From NCBI GenBank assembly GCA_963921795.1, contig OY997661.1:36691970-36755969 (forward strand): DNA of 64,000 bases, in the 5' to 3' direction. Numbering within the stretch: the first letter of the stretch is position 1; each line of letters opens with the position of its first letter. Shown here one piece after another: positions 10,438 to 21,531 of this stretch. Source of the stretch: Nannobrachium achirus. Lineage: Eukaryota; Chordata; Actinopteri; Myctophiformes; Myctophidae. A program made the position numbers and the translations under genes. The notes under the pieces are model-generated. The model saw nothing but the letters and a program-made list of their open reading frames with translations. It did no database searches and had not been told where the DNA came from.

Positions 10438-11162
10438 TATATTATTTGTGAAATGTGTCCTCTGCATTTAACCCATCCAAACTATTACGAGAAGTTGGTG
10501 CAATTAATACATTGCCAGGCGAGCAGTTTAGGGGTTAAGTGTCTTGCTCAAGGGCACTTTAGACAAACACAGCCATAGACATTTTATACAGCAGGGACAT
10601 TCAGTTTCCCAGGTAGCCTGTATTCCCATTCAGCTATGGCTTCCCCCACAATGCATGCACATGCACACACATTTGAAATGTTTATTTATGTCCACATAAA
10701 AAGAAGTACAAGAATGCCTTGTATAAAGGACATAAACCAGTAAGACTCCCTAATCGGGAGATAAGCGACCGTTGGTCGCTTATCTCCACAAATAGGCCAA
10801 AAGTTTGTTTTACCAATTATCAAGACATACGGGCAGTTGACAGTTTGCCATGGTTACTCATTGAAGTTGAATCTCCATATATGGAGATAACCTACGCATC
10901 ACACTAAGTCTGACCTCACCAGCCCATATTTGGGCATGAGCAACTTATGTCTCCATATATGGAGATATGATGACATCACACAGTCCTCAGCCGATGATGT
11001 GGCGTGATGTCATACAATACACAAACGAGCCCTACAGTATAAAGGGGCAATTCTTGCCAGGAAAGAAGCATTTCTTCGACTCAGACCTTATCGCCAGGGT
11101 TGGCTTATAGCAGCTGTCGGTAGGACCATATATGGATTCTGTTAGTGTGGATCTCCTAAAAG

Positions 11163-11515
11163 GGCATCATCTGGGATACAATCCCTTTTATGCCCATATA
11201 TGGAGATCCCTAACAGAATCCCTTTCATGCCCATATATGGAGATCCCTAACAGAATCCCTTTTATGCCCATATATGGAGATCCCTAACAGCATCCCTTTT
11301 ATGCCCATATATGGAGATCACTAACAGCTAACAGAATCCCTTTTATGCCCATATATGGAGATCCCTAACAGAATCCCTTTTATGCCCATATATGGAGATC
11401 CCTAACAGAATCCCTTTTATGCCCATATATGGAGATCCCTAACAGAATCCCTTTTATGCCCATATATGGAGATCCCTAACAGAATCCCTTTTATGCCCAT
11501 ATATTATGGAGAAAT
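11163..11515. repeat. 37-bp tandem array with CCATATATGG in each unit
   Basis: Unit CCCATATATGGAGATCCCTA plus ACAGAATCCCTTTTATG, about nine copies, one slightly longer. Each unit contains the palindrome CCATATATGG, a perfect match to the CArG consensus CC(A/T)6GG. The last copy is disrupted (ATATATTATGG). Confidence 0.9.
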
Positions 11516-11582
11516 CCCTGCTCTGAGTATCTGACATCAGTGTGATGTCACCTGTTTATGCCCATATATGGAGATCCCTGCT

Positions 11583-11712
11583 CTGCGTATCTGGTTGCTA
11601 TGGTAAACAGTTGGTTGCTAGGGTAAAAAAACATGGTTGCTATGGTAAACAGTTGGTTGCTAGGGTAAACAGTTGGTTGCTAGGGTAAAACCATGGTTGC
11701 TAAGGTGGTTGC
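11583..11712. repeat. GGTTGCTAKGGTAAACAGTT minisatellite
   Basis: Six or seven degenerate units of about 20-25 bases. The same array is at 12313-12425 in this orientation and at 54185-54425 inverted. Confidence 0.85.
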
Positions 11713-11902
11713 TAACGTACACTAACAGACCAGCAACAACAGACTGTTGCCACAGCAACGTACACAAAGGTTTGTGTACACATGTGGTGTGATGTCATAC
11801 TGATGCGGAGATATGAGCAGGGCAAAGGTGTGACGTGTGACGTGTGACGGACGGACGGACGGCCGGTGGAGGTTTTCATTGCGACCGTCAGGGAGCAGTT
11901 TA

Positions 11903-12605
11903 TTAATCGGGAGATAAGCGACCGTTGGTCGCTTATCTCCACAAATAGGCCAAAAGTTTGTTTTACCAATTATTACACTCTATGTGAACATTTACATCAA
12001 CAAATCCCAAGTACAGGGCATCATCTGGGATACAATCCCTTTTATGCCCAAATATGGAGATCCCTAACATAATCCCTTTCATGCCCATATATGGAGATCC
12101 CTAACAGAATCCCTTTTATGCCCATATATGGAGATCCCTAACAGCATCCCTTTTATGCCCATATATGGAGATCACTAACAGCTAACAGAATCCCTTTTAT
12201 GCCCATATATGGAGATCCCTAACAGAATCCCTTTTATGCCCATATATGGAGATCCCTAACAGAATCCCTTTTATGCCCATATATGGAGATCCCTAACAGA
12301 ATCCCTTTTATGCCCAGTTGGTTGCTAGGGTAAAAAAACATGGTTGCTATGGTAAACAGTTGGTTGCTAGGGTAAACAGTTGGTTGCTAGGGTAAAACCA
12401 TGGTTGCTAAGGTGGTTGCTAACGTACACTAACAGACCAGCAACAACAGACTGTTGCCACAGCAACGTACACAAAGGTTTGTGTACACATGTGGTGTGAT
12501 GTCATACTGAAGATATATGACATCACACCGTACACAAACAAAGGTGTGACGTGTGACGGACGGACGGACGGACGGACGGACGGCCGGTGGAGGTTTTCAT
12601 AGTAA
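11903..12605 (-). mobile_element. Second Helitron-like copy, 3' end truncated
   Basis: Starts within TTAATCGGGAGATAAGCG (the 3' hairpin lacks its first bases) and ends at GGTGGAGGTTTTCATAGTAAA. It repeats the internal order of the first copy: GGAGATAAGCGACC hairpin, 37-bp CArG-type array (12030-12315), minisatellite, then GGACGGACGG. It is nearly identical to 11163-11885, pointing to recent local duplication. Confidence 0.5.
12030..12315. repeat. Second 37-bp CCATATATGG array
   Basis: Seven or eight units of the same repeat as 11163-11515, including the odd unit ending GATCACTAACAGCTAACAG. It ends abruptly at TTATGCCCAGTTGG, where it fuses to the minisatellite. Confidence 0.9.
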
Positions 12606-12624
12606 ACTGCTCCCTGACGGTCGC

Positions 12625-13302
12625 AATGAAAACCTCCACCGGCCGTCCGTCCGTCGGTCGGTCGGTCACACGTCACACCTTTGCCCTGCTCATATCTCCG
12701 CATCAGTATATAGGGCTTGTTTGTTTATTGTATGACATCACGCCACATCATCAGCTGTGGACTCTGTGATGTCATCGTATCGCATCAGTATATAGGGCTT
12801 GTTTGTTTATTGTATGACATCACGCCACATCATCAGCTGTGGACTCTGTGATGTCATCGTATCTCCATATATGGCCATCTCCGTATATGGAGATATAAGT
12901 CGTCCATGCCCAAGTATGGGCTGGTGAGGTCAGACTTTGTGTGATGCGTAGGTTATCTCCATATATGGAGATTCAACATTCCAGGCAATGCTCTCTTCCC
13001 TGGTGAGAATTGCCCCTTTATATAGGGCTTGTTTGTGTATTGTATGACATCACGCCACATCATCAGCTGTGGACTCTGTGATGTCATCGTATCTCCATAT
13101 ATGGCCATCTCCGTATATGGAGATATAAGTCGTCCATGCCCAAGTATGGGCTGGTGAGGTCAGACTTTGTGTGATGCGTAGGTTATCTCCATATATGGAG
13201 ATTCAACATTCCAGGTGTAACTATGGCTACCCGTATGACGTGAGAGGTGGAGGTTGTGATATTTGTGGAGATAAGCGACCAACGGTTAGGGAGTCTTACT
13301 GG
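12625..13302 (+). mobile_element. Helitron-like copy (plus) with internal duplication
   Basis: Begins ATGAAAACCTCCACCGGC at about 12625 and ends GGTTAGGGAGTCTTACTGG followed by T. Inside, the block TATAGGGCTTGTTTG..GATGTCATCGTATC occurs three times, each with CCATATATGG variants. The left outer flank faces the previous copy head to head across AGTAAACTGCTCCCTGACGG. Confidence 0.5.
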
Positions 13303-13586
13303 TAGTAAACTGCTCCCTGACGGTCGCAACAATGCCAGTGCAGTCAGATCTGCACGCTGTCGAGGTGCCAACTTGCTCCTCGTGCACAAGTAGGCCAACT
13401 TGTGTGCCAGCAGAGTGCGCCATGAGGTGCGCTCACACTGGCATCACCACTAGCATCACCAGGAATGCTGGTCCCTCATTGGCTGTTAATGATGACGTTG
13501 CCTTGCTAACAGTTTTAAGGCCCACACACACGCACGCACGCACTCACGCACACACACACAGAACCGTGTATGTATAGTATACAATA

Positions 13587-14500
13587 CCAGTAAGACTCCC
13601 TAATCGGGAGATAAGCGACCGTAGGTCTCGCTAGAAGAGGGCCATGTGAGAAATGAGGGGTGGGGTCTCCGCGTTGCCTTGGCGGACGAATAGGTACCGG
13701 CCCCGGCTCTCCCGGACGCTCCTAGGCCGAGTTAGGGCATTTTATGTGAGCTGCAGTGGAGGGGGTCCTCCACTGGGGGCGCCACCACTTTTGCATCCGT
13801 TCTGGAGTAGCAGGAGTGGGTGGTCCCCGGGAATTCCCCGTGAGCAGCCCCGTGGGGGTGGTCATTTGGTCATTTTTGCACATTTGGTATTTTTTTTACA
13901 CCTGGAACTCCGGGGGTCCTTGGAGGTTGTAGTTTGGCAGGTAAGGAGTGTGTGTGCAAAATCTGGCATGGATCGGGGCAACGGTTGCGGAGATATGAGC
14001 AGGGCAAAAGTGTGACGTCTGACGTGTGACGGACGGACTGACTGACTGACTGACTGACGCACGGACACCTGGTGGAGCTTTCTGTAGTGAACAAAACACT
14101 TTTACACTACAATACACAATGTATTGTAGTGTAATGCACAATACAGTAGAATAACCACTAGTAAGACGCCTAAGGGCGAGAAGCGTGCATGGGTGCGTAC
14201 ACGCATCCGCCTGGGTGACGGCAGACTGCTGGGCATCTGCTGGTGTTTTGGCATGGGATCAACTTTGACCAATCAACTTTGACCCCAATAAAAACATGCA
14301 CACAGACCTGGTTGGTTGTTAGTTGGACAAAATGTGGCCAAAATGTGTCTATATTTTCCCAAATATGGAATTGGAAATTACTGATGTCATAGACCAAAAG
14401 GCTTAATGTTGATGACATCAGGGATCTCCATATATGGGCATAAAAGGGATTGTATTGGTGTGGTTGCCTAACATCTGGGAATGCCCATATATGGACATAT
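13587..14500 (-). mobile_element. Helitron-like fragments (minus)
   Basis: Two minus-strand 3' ends: CCAGTAAGACTCCCTAATCG at 13587 and CTAGTAAGACGCCTAAGGGC at 14158. In the second the hairpin is CGCC/GGCG instead of CTCCC/GGGAG and the end is CTAG, still CTRR, again followed by T. The GGACGGACTGACTGAC..CTGGTGGAGC end lies at about 14030-14080. CCATATATGG fragments occur near 14428 and 14487. Confidence 0.45.
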
Positions 14501-17060
14501 TGTTTCAGTCTCATGTGGTCTAAAATTGTATTATTTGATACAACATAACATAATACAAATAAATAAACCCCTCTTGATTCTCTGCAACAGTAATGGTAGT
14601 GTGTTCTTCCGAAACAGTAGTATTCAACCAGTGGTCCGGGGACCACCAGTGGTCTTTGGGGGGGTTCCAGGTGGTCCCCAGCTTAATGGAGAGTTGTTAA
14701 CCAAATGGACCCTTCTAGATCTCTTGTCAGTGTAAAATTAAATCAAGTGTACAGTCAAATACAGTATGATTATTGATGGGTTTAAGACTAGTAAGTTTCC
14801 AAATGGATTGTTGGTTTTTAAAATGTTATAATGTACAGTAGGCAAAAAATAAATAGCCTTTTTGTAATTCTTCCTTTTTGTCTTATTTTCATGCTCATCC
14901 TTGGTTACACGAACCTGTGCATATCGTTAAAGAGGACCTTCTCTGTAGAAAAAGGTGGCGTGGTGGTCTAGTAGTTATTTTATTATTATTCTCCATTTAA
15001 AAGTCGCCCCTGCACATTTTGATCAACATGTGCCTGTTATATATCTCCTATGGTACCAATATCAACACTTATCCAAAGATAACAAATTTGCTTTGGGGTC
15101 TGAGAGGCTAAATCATCAAATGGTGGTCCTTGCTCAATTGCCGAATAAATAATGGTCCTTCCTTGATATGAAAACGTTTGAAAACCACTGTTTTGCAACG
15201 ACCATGATGTAATTCCACAACACATTCCAATAAAAACACACATGGCTCTTGCTGACTGGTGTTAGCAGCTAAGCTAGCACACTTTATTTGTCTTGTTGTT
15301 TAAACACATGCATCCTTATGCACAGCGTGCATCGTCTGACAAAGTAAAACGCACATATGGTACGCTGGGGGGAAAAAACATGCACGTACGACGGGATTTT
15401 TACCTGAAATAACAACAAAGTTCAACGACGAAAACACTCAAAACAGGACATCTGCGGGCTCACGCTTTTTTTCCACAGTGTTGCCAGATTTTGCGAGAGA
15501 AACAAGCAAGCCAGGTCTATGAAAACATTATGAGCCCGCACACACAGCTATTTGGAAATAGCCGATCTAGAACGCTTCGTATTGCGTAGATCTGCTATTT
15601 CAATTAATAAAAATCTAGGAAAAATATAAATCTACACATTGTATTGTATTTTTAACAAGGCTACTACTGTACACACATCGATCTGGCTGGGGATCTGAAT
15701 ATTTAGGAGGGAAAGCCCAAATAAGCAAATACACATTAGGAACAAGCTTAAAAAAGAATACAATAAGGGTAATAATAATAATCAACTACCAATATTTACA
15801 CGCAACTTAATAACAAGCCCAATGTGGCTTAGAATAAGCGGACATGGCAACAATGTCTTCGCTGGATGAATCCAGAGGGATGATTTAAGTTGCCAGATCC
15901 CGCGAGAGAAACGAGCAAGCGGTGGTCTTGTTGTTTTCCTTTCAATTCGGTTTTGCAACCATTGACGGTCGTTATCAAAGTGGGGGGTCCGGGGACCCCC
16001 CAGGGGTCCTTGAGGTGGTTACAGGGGGTGCCCAGCCACTGATTGATATACTTAGGAATAGGAACCATAATGCTCCCATGTGGTCTCATGTAATGTGACT
16101 AGTGGTACAATTGGACCATTTGCAGTGGTGGAAAGTAACTAAGTACATTTACTCAAGTTCTGTAGTTAAGTACAATTTTGAGATCTACTTTTAGACTACT
16201 CTACTTGAGTATTTCCAATTTTCAGTAGCCTACTTTTACTTCTATTCCACTATAGCCTATCTCAGAGGAAATTATTGTAGGCCTACGTTTTACTCAACTA
16301 CAATTATTTGAAAACTTTAATTATTGTATAATAATAACCCTAACGAAAACACTATGCCTAAACCCTACCCTAACCTCAAGAGATTATGCCTAAATTTAAC
16401 GTCAAAACCACCTGGGCAAAACCCCTGGGAAAGAGGGAATCTCATCTGTGAGAGTCTGGTGATTCGAGGTTAGAGGCGGAGTAAACTTTTGGTAATCAGC
16501 GTTGCCAAGTCTGCGTAGCCTATACAAGTATTGAATAAAAAGTAAGAAAAAAATTGTAAAACAATCTTGTATGAAGGTCCCTAGCTGGTCCCTATAACAA
16601 AATATGTTCAAATGGGGTCTGTGCAGGCTAGCAGAGTTACAGAATTTGTATGGCCAAATAAATACATACGGTATTAATTTTCGGGCCCTTGACAGTAAAA
16701 TGGTTGAGAACCACGACTGTACCTGCCCGTGCCCTAGTAGTCGCTTATTTTGGGCTTGTTTTCATAGACATGCATAGTTTAAGTAGGCCTAATCTATGCA
16801 TTCTGGTCAGTTGTGACAGTGTGGTTGCTCCCAGAGCCTATTGTACATCTCGCTCTACGCTAGACTGGAAGCTATACACACAGACTGAAGGCACTATAGC
16901 TCAATTTATGTGGTGGGCAGGGGTGTGGCACCAAATTCTGGGCCCTGGGTACAAGGATTCACTGCGGGCCCCCCATGATTGTTCTTCATAGGGGGAGGGG
17001 GTTTAACCCATTTAGACTGGGAACGCATTATTACACATTATTTTGTGCTTTAACTATTGA

Positions 17061-17131
17061 AAAATAGCAGATATACAAGCTCACAGTGCAGCACCGAGTG
17101 CTGTGCTGCGAGCTTGTAGATCTGCTATTTT
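17061..17131. repeat. Short hairpin repeat (AAATAGCAGATNTACAAGCTC)
   Basis: About 71 bases fold on themselves: AAAATAGCAGATATACAAGC pairs with GCTTGTAGATCTGCTATTTT around a GC-rich loop. Related hairpins recur at 15553, 17337, 41296, 55935 and 63764. Confidence 0.8.
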
Positions 17132-17336
17132 TGAAAACTCCTGAAAAGTCTTTGAATATTTCAAATGTTTCTATGTCAGTGGTACTCAAACGTTTTCATG
17201 TCAAGGACCCCCAAAATTATATGTATTTGGCCACGGACCCCATCAAAATATTTTGTTCCAGGGATCCCCAGAAGCAAAATTTGAGTCAATTTGAATACAT
17301 ATATTCAAAGATTTGCACACATTTTCACGTCTTTTC

Positions 17337-17408
17337 AAAAATAGCAGATCTACAAGCTCGCAGCGTGGCACTCGGTGCCGTGCTGTGAGCTTGTATATCT
17401 GCTATTTT
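17337..17408. repeat. Short hairpin repeat, second local copy
   Basis: Same stem as 17061-17131 with a different loop (GCGTGGCACTCGGTGCCGTGC). Confidence 0.8.
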
Positions 17409-18199
17409 TCAATAGCTAAAGTATAAAATAATTAGGGCCCCTCCAGCTTGGGCCCTAGTAACTCAGTCCCACTCCCGCCCCCCCTTGTGATGCCCCTGGT
17501 GGTGGGCCCTCAAGTCCAGAAGGCTGGCGGGTCACAACGGGGCATCCGTTTTTGCCACTGAGTTAATGGCAATAATCTGAGCATTATGGTGGATTGAGCA
17601 AATTAAGCCAGACAAAGTATTGTCATCTACTCTGATACCCCAAAGCACTACTGGCCTTATGGCCTTGTGGAGAGGGCAGGGGCGGCCTTAGTAATCTGGA
17701 GGCCCGTTTCAAGAGCTATTGATGAGGCCCCCCCACGCCACCACCAGCACACCCAGGCCACAGTAGCCACGCAACAATCGCACACAGAAGTTGACTTATA
17801 GTCAATGACTGCCTGCTATTTATATATTATTATTATATCACTACATAATGTTATAGCATTGACCTAAATGGCGTTATATTAACAAGGTTATATGATTATT
17901 AAAAAGTGTTATACGTGTGTTGCAAGTTGAACAAAACTTGCTGGCTAGCTCTTGGAGGCCCCCTGGTGGCTGAGGCCCGTTTCAATTGAAACTGGTGAAA
18001 CATAGCTAAGGCCTCCCCTGGGAGAGGGACATCTAGAGCTAGAGCCGACCTGATAAATGAAGCTCTGATGTGCCTTTACAAGAGAGAGAAAGTGGGTTGT
18101 GATGTAGGAATGACTTTGAATGGGAAATATTCACATGGTAAAACGAAATTCATTTGCAAAATTCGCGTCACACTTGCAAATTCCAATTGCATCTTTCTA

Positions 18200-18385
18200 G
18201 TTGCCTGTTTTTCTCGCGAAATCTGGCAACGCTGGTTGGGCTCTGGGCGGGGCTACGCAACAACGCGACGTTAGGTTACGCAACAACCAGCAGCAGTAGC
18301 AACAACAAGCACGTCTCGTCTGAAGTTGTACTGTATTATTTAGAAACTACAGCAGTATCGTTACAACCCCAACGGAGACAGTTTG
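18200..18385 (+). promoter_or_regulatory. Putative promoter and 5' UTR of gene A
   Basis: Contains a GC box GGGCGGGGC near 18245 and repeated TACGCAACAACG motifs. Between the TTGCCTGTTT..CTCGC motif and the ATG it is colinear with 53070-53234 upstream of gene B (CACGTCTCGTCT.GAGTTGTAC, CAGTATC.TTACAACCC, GAGRCAGTTTGATGGA). Conservation between paralogues supports a shared promoter-proximal region. No TATA box is evident. Confidence 0.5.
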
Positions 18386-18425
18386 ATGGATTACATTTCA
18401 GTCAATGGGAACCGGGTGGACGAAC
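18386..18425 (+). CDS. Gene A first coding exon
   Basis: ATG followed by DYISVNGNRVDE, 40 bp, donor GTATGT, leaving in phase 1 as the downstream modules require. It aligns with MEYMLVTGNREDE of gene B at 53235-53274 with the same length and phase, which is the main support for the start. Confidence 0.55.
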
Positions 18426-18839
18426 GTATGTATAAACACGATCTTTGTGCCAATTGTGCGCCATTGTGTGTCTGTTTAGCGGATTCTAGCTAGGTTGCTA
18501 AGTGCTAGCTCGCTGCATGGCTTTTTTGGTTCGGGTGGGGTGAAAATCAAACAGCTAATGTTGAATATCTTTTGTAATGTTCTTTAAAGGGATATTTAAC
18601 TTTCAAAAACACTTTTGTTCATTTTATTGTCTAATAAGGCGTTAGGCGTACGAAACTGAAACACCCTGGATAGTTTTTAATTTGCTTCATTCAATAGTTA
18701 TATGTTTTATGTAAATGTTTCCAGGCCCTGCTCCTCCAGGGCTTCTTCCCATACACACCCATTGTAGCTTCAAACTCTATTTTAACCATGATGGATTCTT
18801 TAAAAACACCCATTAGATTTTCTGGTTACTCATACTACC

Positions 18840-18991
18840 CTCCTAATACGTGAGCAGGCCGTGTCGATAACATTTTTTCATTTATTTTTTAATAATTATT
18901 TATTGTATTAAATTTGTTCCATTTCCCAAAGAATGTTTTTAAATAAATGAAAAAAGTTATTGAAAAAACACGGCCTGCTCACGTATTAGGA
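18840..18991. repeat. Palindrome CTCCTAATACGTGAGCAGGC
   Basis: CTCCTAATACGTGAGCAGGC at the left is mirrored by GCCTGCTCACGTATTAGGAG at the right with AT-rich inner arms. The same palindrome is at 37660-37812. Confidence 0.8.
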
Positions 18992-18992
18992 G

Positions 18993-19476
18993 TAGAGATG
19001 TTACCGATCAATCGGCAATGGATCGGATCGGGCCGATCAAAGCGTGATCGGCGATAATCGGTGGTTTAGATCAAAAGGTAAATTCACCGATCCGATCGGT
19101 GCATCCGATCAACCAGCCGTTCAGTATGCCCACTTGAGGCCATTTTGGGGTATTGATTTCCACAGTGCTGAAGGAATAATTAGTTACTGCTATCAAACAT
19201 ATAATTTTCCGAATGTCTGTCTGTCTGAGTGAGTGAGTGTCTGTCTGAGTGAGTGTCTGTCTGTCACAGCGTTTCTCCTCAGTGGCTGGAGCAATTGATC
19301 TGAAATCGCATCACCATTAGCATATGAACACACCTGACATAACTGTGAAGCCCGTTTGTCACTTTCACAAATCATATGCTGTATATTAGCATTTTTATGG
19401 TGTATCTATATCTATTCTGCATCCAGCATGAGGCATATCTATTCTGCATCTAGCATGAGGCAACTTGTTTAACCAG

Positions 19477-19549
<73 letters not shown>

Positions 19550-20010
19550 CGGTTGTCTGGCCCTGTTTCAGATGTTGTCCAAAAATCATGCAGATCGGTA
19601 CACAGTATCTCTATAGCCATTAAACGAAACGGGTATTTCTTACATTGATGCTCCTACATATTATCATGCAAGCACCAGTTAAAGTTACTTTCCATCCCTC
19701 ATATACTGTGTGCACAGTGCACACCCCATAACCCACACACTGCACATCATTTCGGAGCTCATATCTTTGAACGGGTAAGGGCTAGTGATAATAAATACAT
19801 AGTAATGCTGGTAAATAACTATAAGGCAAATATATAAATGAATTCATGAGTGAATTAATTAATTAAAGTTAAAACATTAACATTTAGAAAATATAAATAA
19901 TATATAAATAATAACTTGATCGGATCGGTGATTGATCGGTATCGGGTGATCAAACTTTTGTGATCGGTGCTCGGTGATCGGTTCCAAAAAACCTGATCGG
20001 ACCATCCCTA
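18993..20010. mobile_element. hAT-like element (CCGATC family), nested
   Basis: Eight-base duplication ATTAGGAG on both sides (18985-18992, 20011-20018). Ends TAGAGATG and CATCCCTA are inverted, and subterminal GATCGG repeats are dense. The copy of the host element at 37796-37812 lacks this insertion and shows the empty site. Includes the (GT)n tract at 19482-19548. Confidence 0.75.
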
Positions 20011-20245
20011 ATTAGGAGGGTAGTATGAGTCACCAGAAAAAAATAATGGGTGTTTTTAATGAATCTATCATGGTTAAAATGGAGTTTGAAGTTACAATAA
20101 TGTGTATCCGGGTGAGGCCCTGGGCCTGGAGGGCCGGATAACATTAACATCAACTATCTGAATCAAGCAAATTAAAAACTGTGTTCATAAAAGCGTGATT
20201 AGATGATAAAATGACCAAACGTTTTTTTGAAAGTGAAATATCCCT

Positions 20246-21376
20246 TTCTTTAAGTCAGTGGTTCTCTTTGACATGCATGAGACTAGGCCTACGGACCCCC
20301 ATTTAAGAGTATTTCACTCCCCAAATGACTTATTTTCTATTGATTAGTCACACCATGCCATGGAGCCTTGATTTGTATTTGTCGCATTCTTAAGATAAAA
20401 AAAAATGATTAGGCCTATAGTAAATTTACCCCCATTGATTCTGGATGGGGATTCCAATGCATGGAACTGGATGGGGACCCAAATGCATTTGGGTCAGAAT
20501 CAATGGGGGTAAATTTAGGGTCAAGTAATTTATATTGTAAAATCAATTTGGAGTATTTATTAGAAGTTTGCATAGGGAAATGTACAGTTTCATGACAGTA
20601 CAGTTCACTTATACAAGGTCAACTAAGATGTAAGACATGACATTTTCTATTAATTTAAATATATTTGAAATTACTAAATGCCACTCATTTAGTTATTTGC
20701 CATGTAAGCAATGTTTAAGGGAACAGAATTGGTGTAGACAGAAAAAAAAGTGGTCCAAGTATGATGCCAACTCAGGTCCATTGTATGACGGACAAATTAA
20801 AATTGGTGTGATACGATTATGTTGATAGTTTTTTATTTGCGATAAATTCAAATTATTGTCCCTTCCCTAGGAAAGGTAAGGCAATTAGGCCTACTGTAAA
20901 TGTGCATGGACATCTCAAACATAAAAGTGCTATATTTGTGGGAATCAATCCAATTAAGCACAATCCCATGCTGTCATGTCCCTAGCTTGATTCAATACAA
21001 TATCTGTTTATTCTTAAGAAGTCACATTCTTGCATGGTGAACTATACATTTCCATGTTTTTAGCAAAAGCCAAATCTTGTGAGACTCGACAAGAGAAAAC
21101 ATAGGCTCTAGCTCAAGCCCTAAACACTCACTTTACTGAAGCTTGGTTGATTGATTGATTTAAAATTAGAGGTTTGCTTAGGAAAAGGTACAGGACAGTA
21201 CGGCAACTAAAAGGAAATAAACCACAAGAGATCTTTTGGCTTGTTTAAATTGGGGTCCCTTTTACAATTCATACAAGTCATGTAAGGACACTATCCAACC
21301 TTTGTTGTTCTTTACACCCCATTTTCCCTCTGTTTTAATTGTTTAAAAACGTCCTTATTCCATTCCTTCATTCCAG
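20246..21376. other. Gene A intron with MITE fragment
   Basis: 20310-20530 is a degraded copy of the 58442-58748 MITE family (CCCCAAATGACTTATTTTCT, then the hairpin around TTTACCCCCATTGATTCTGG). From about 20985 to 21376 the intron is colinear with 56630-56868 of gene B (GCTTGATTCAATACAATAT, TTCTTGCATGGTGAAC). Confidence 0.55.
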
Positions 21377-21531
21377 ACCAGTCTGTGGAGTCCTAGCCTC
21401 GGAAACCCAGGCTTTTATTTTGGCGATAGTGGAGTCCAGCTTGCAGGACAAGATGACTTCTCCAGCAGAATCCAGCACTGTTTCTATTAAACAGGAACTT
21501 AAAGAGGAACCTGAAGACCACTTGGATACCA
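21377..21531 (+). CDS. Gene A linker exon 2, with 44-bp insertion
   Basis: From the normal acceptor (21376) the frame reads DQSVES and then hits TAG at 21394. A 44-bp insertion with a repeated GTGGAGTCC follows and ends in GGCGATAG, a possible new acceptor. From 21430 the exon is 102 bp, phase 1-1, encoding ESSLQDKMTSPAESSTVSIK then QELKEEPEDHLDT, with donor GTACGT. It contains IKQE. The paralogue exon 56869-56991 lacks the insertion. Confidence 0.5.

Larger units (their letters stand above)
10737..11885 (-). mobile_element. Helitron-like element (minus)
   Basis: Read on the minus strand the element ends CTCCCGATTAGGGAG-TCTTACTGG followed by T: a 5-bp stem hairpin a few bases before a CTRR-type end, with T after it. 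The other end near 11870 reads TGAAAACCTCCACCGGC. No terminal inverted repeats join the two ends. It contains a GGAGATAAGCGACC hairpin, CCATATATGG palindromes and the 37-bp array. No Rep/helicase coding is seen, so it is non-autonomous. The exact 5' end is uncertain. Confidence 0.5.
14501..18190. other. Intergenic repeat mosaic
   Basis: No gene seen. It holds repeats of the CAGTGGTCCGGGGACC / GGACCCCCAAAATT type (14625-14680, 15960-16020, 17178-17275), a stretch resembling TAACTAAGTACATTTACTCA (16130-16220), two copies of the TGCCAGAT..GCGAGAGAAAC sequence that also precedes the first exons of genes A and B (15480-15510, 15885-15915), and hairpins at 15553-15600, 17061-17131 and 17337-17408. 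Confidence 0.45.
18588..20245. mobile_element. hAT-like foldback element, 1.66 kb, with nested insertion
   Basis: Flanked by the 8-bp direct repeat TTCTTTAA (18580-18587 and 20246-20253). Ends AGGGATATTTAACTTTC and GAAAGTGAAATATCCCT are inverted repeats. A related element is at 36741-38039. It contains a 150-bp palindrome (18840-18991) and a second hAT-like element at 18993-20010. It has no transposase coding. Confidence 0.7.

Noticed and set aside
11163..12315. CRISPR-like regular repeats
   Set aside because: The 37-bp units are contiguous tandem copies without unique spacers, in a eukaryotic transposon.
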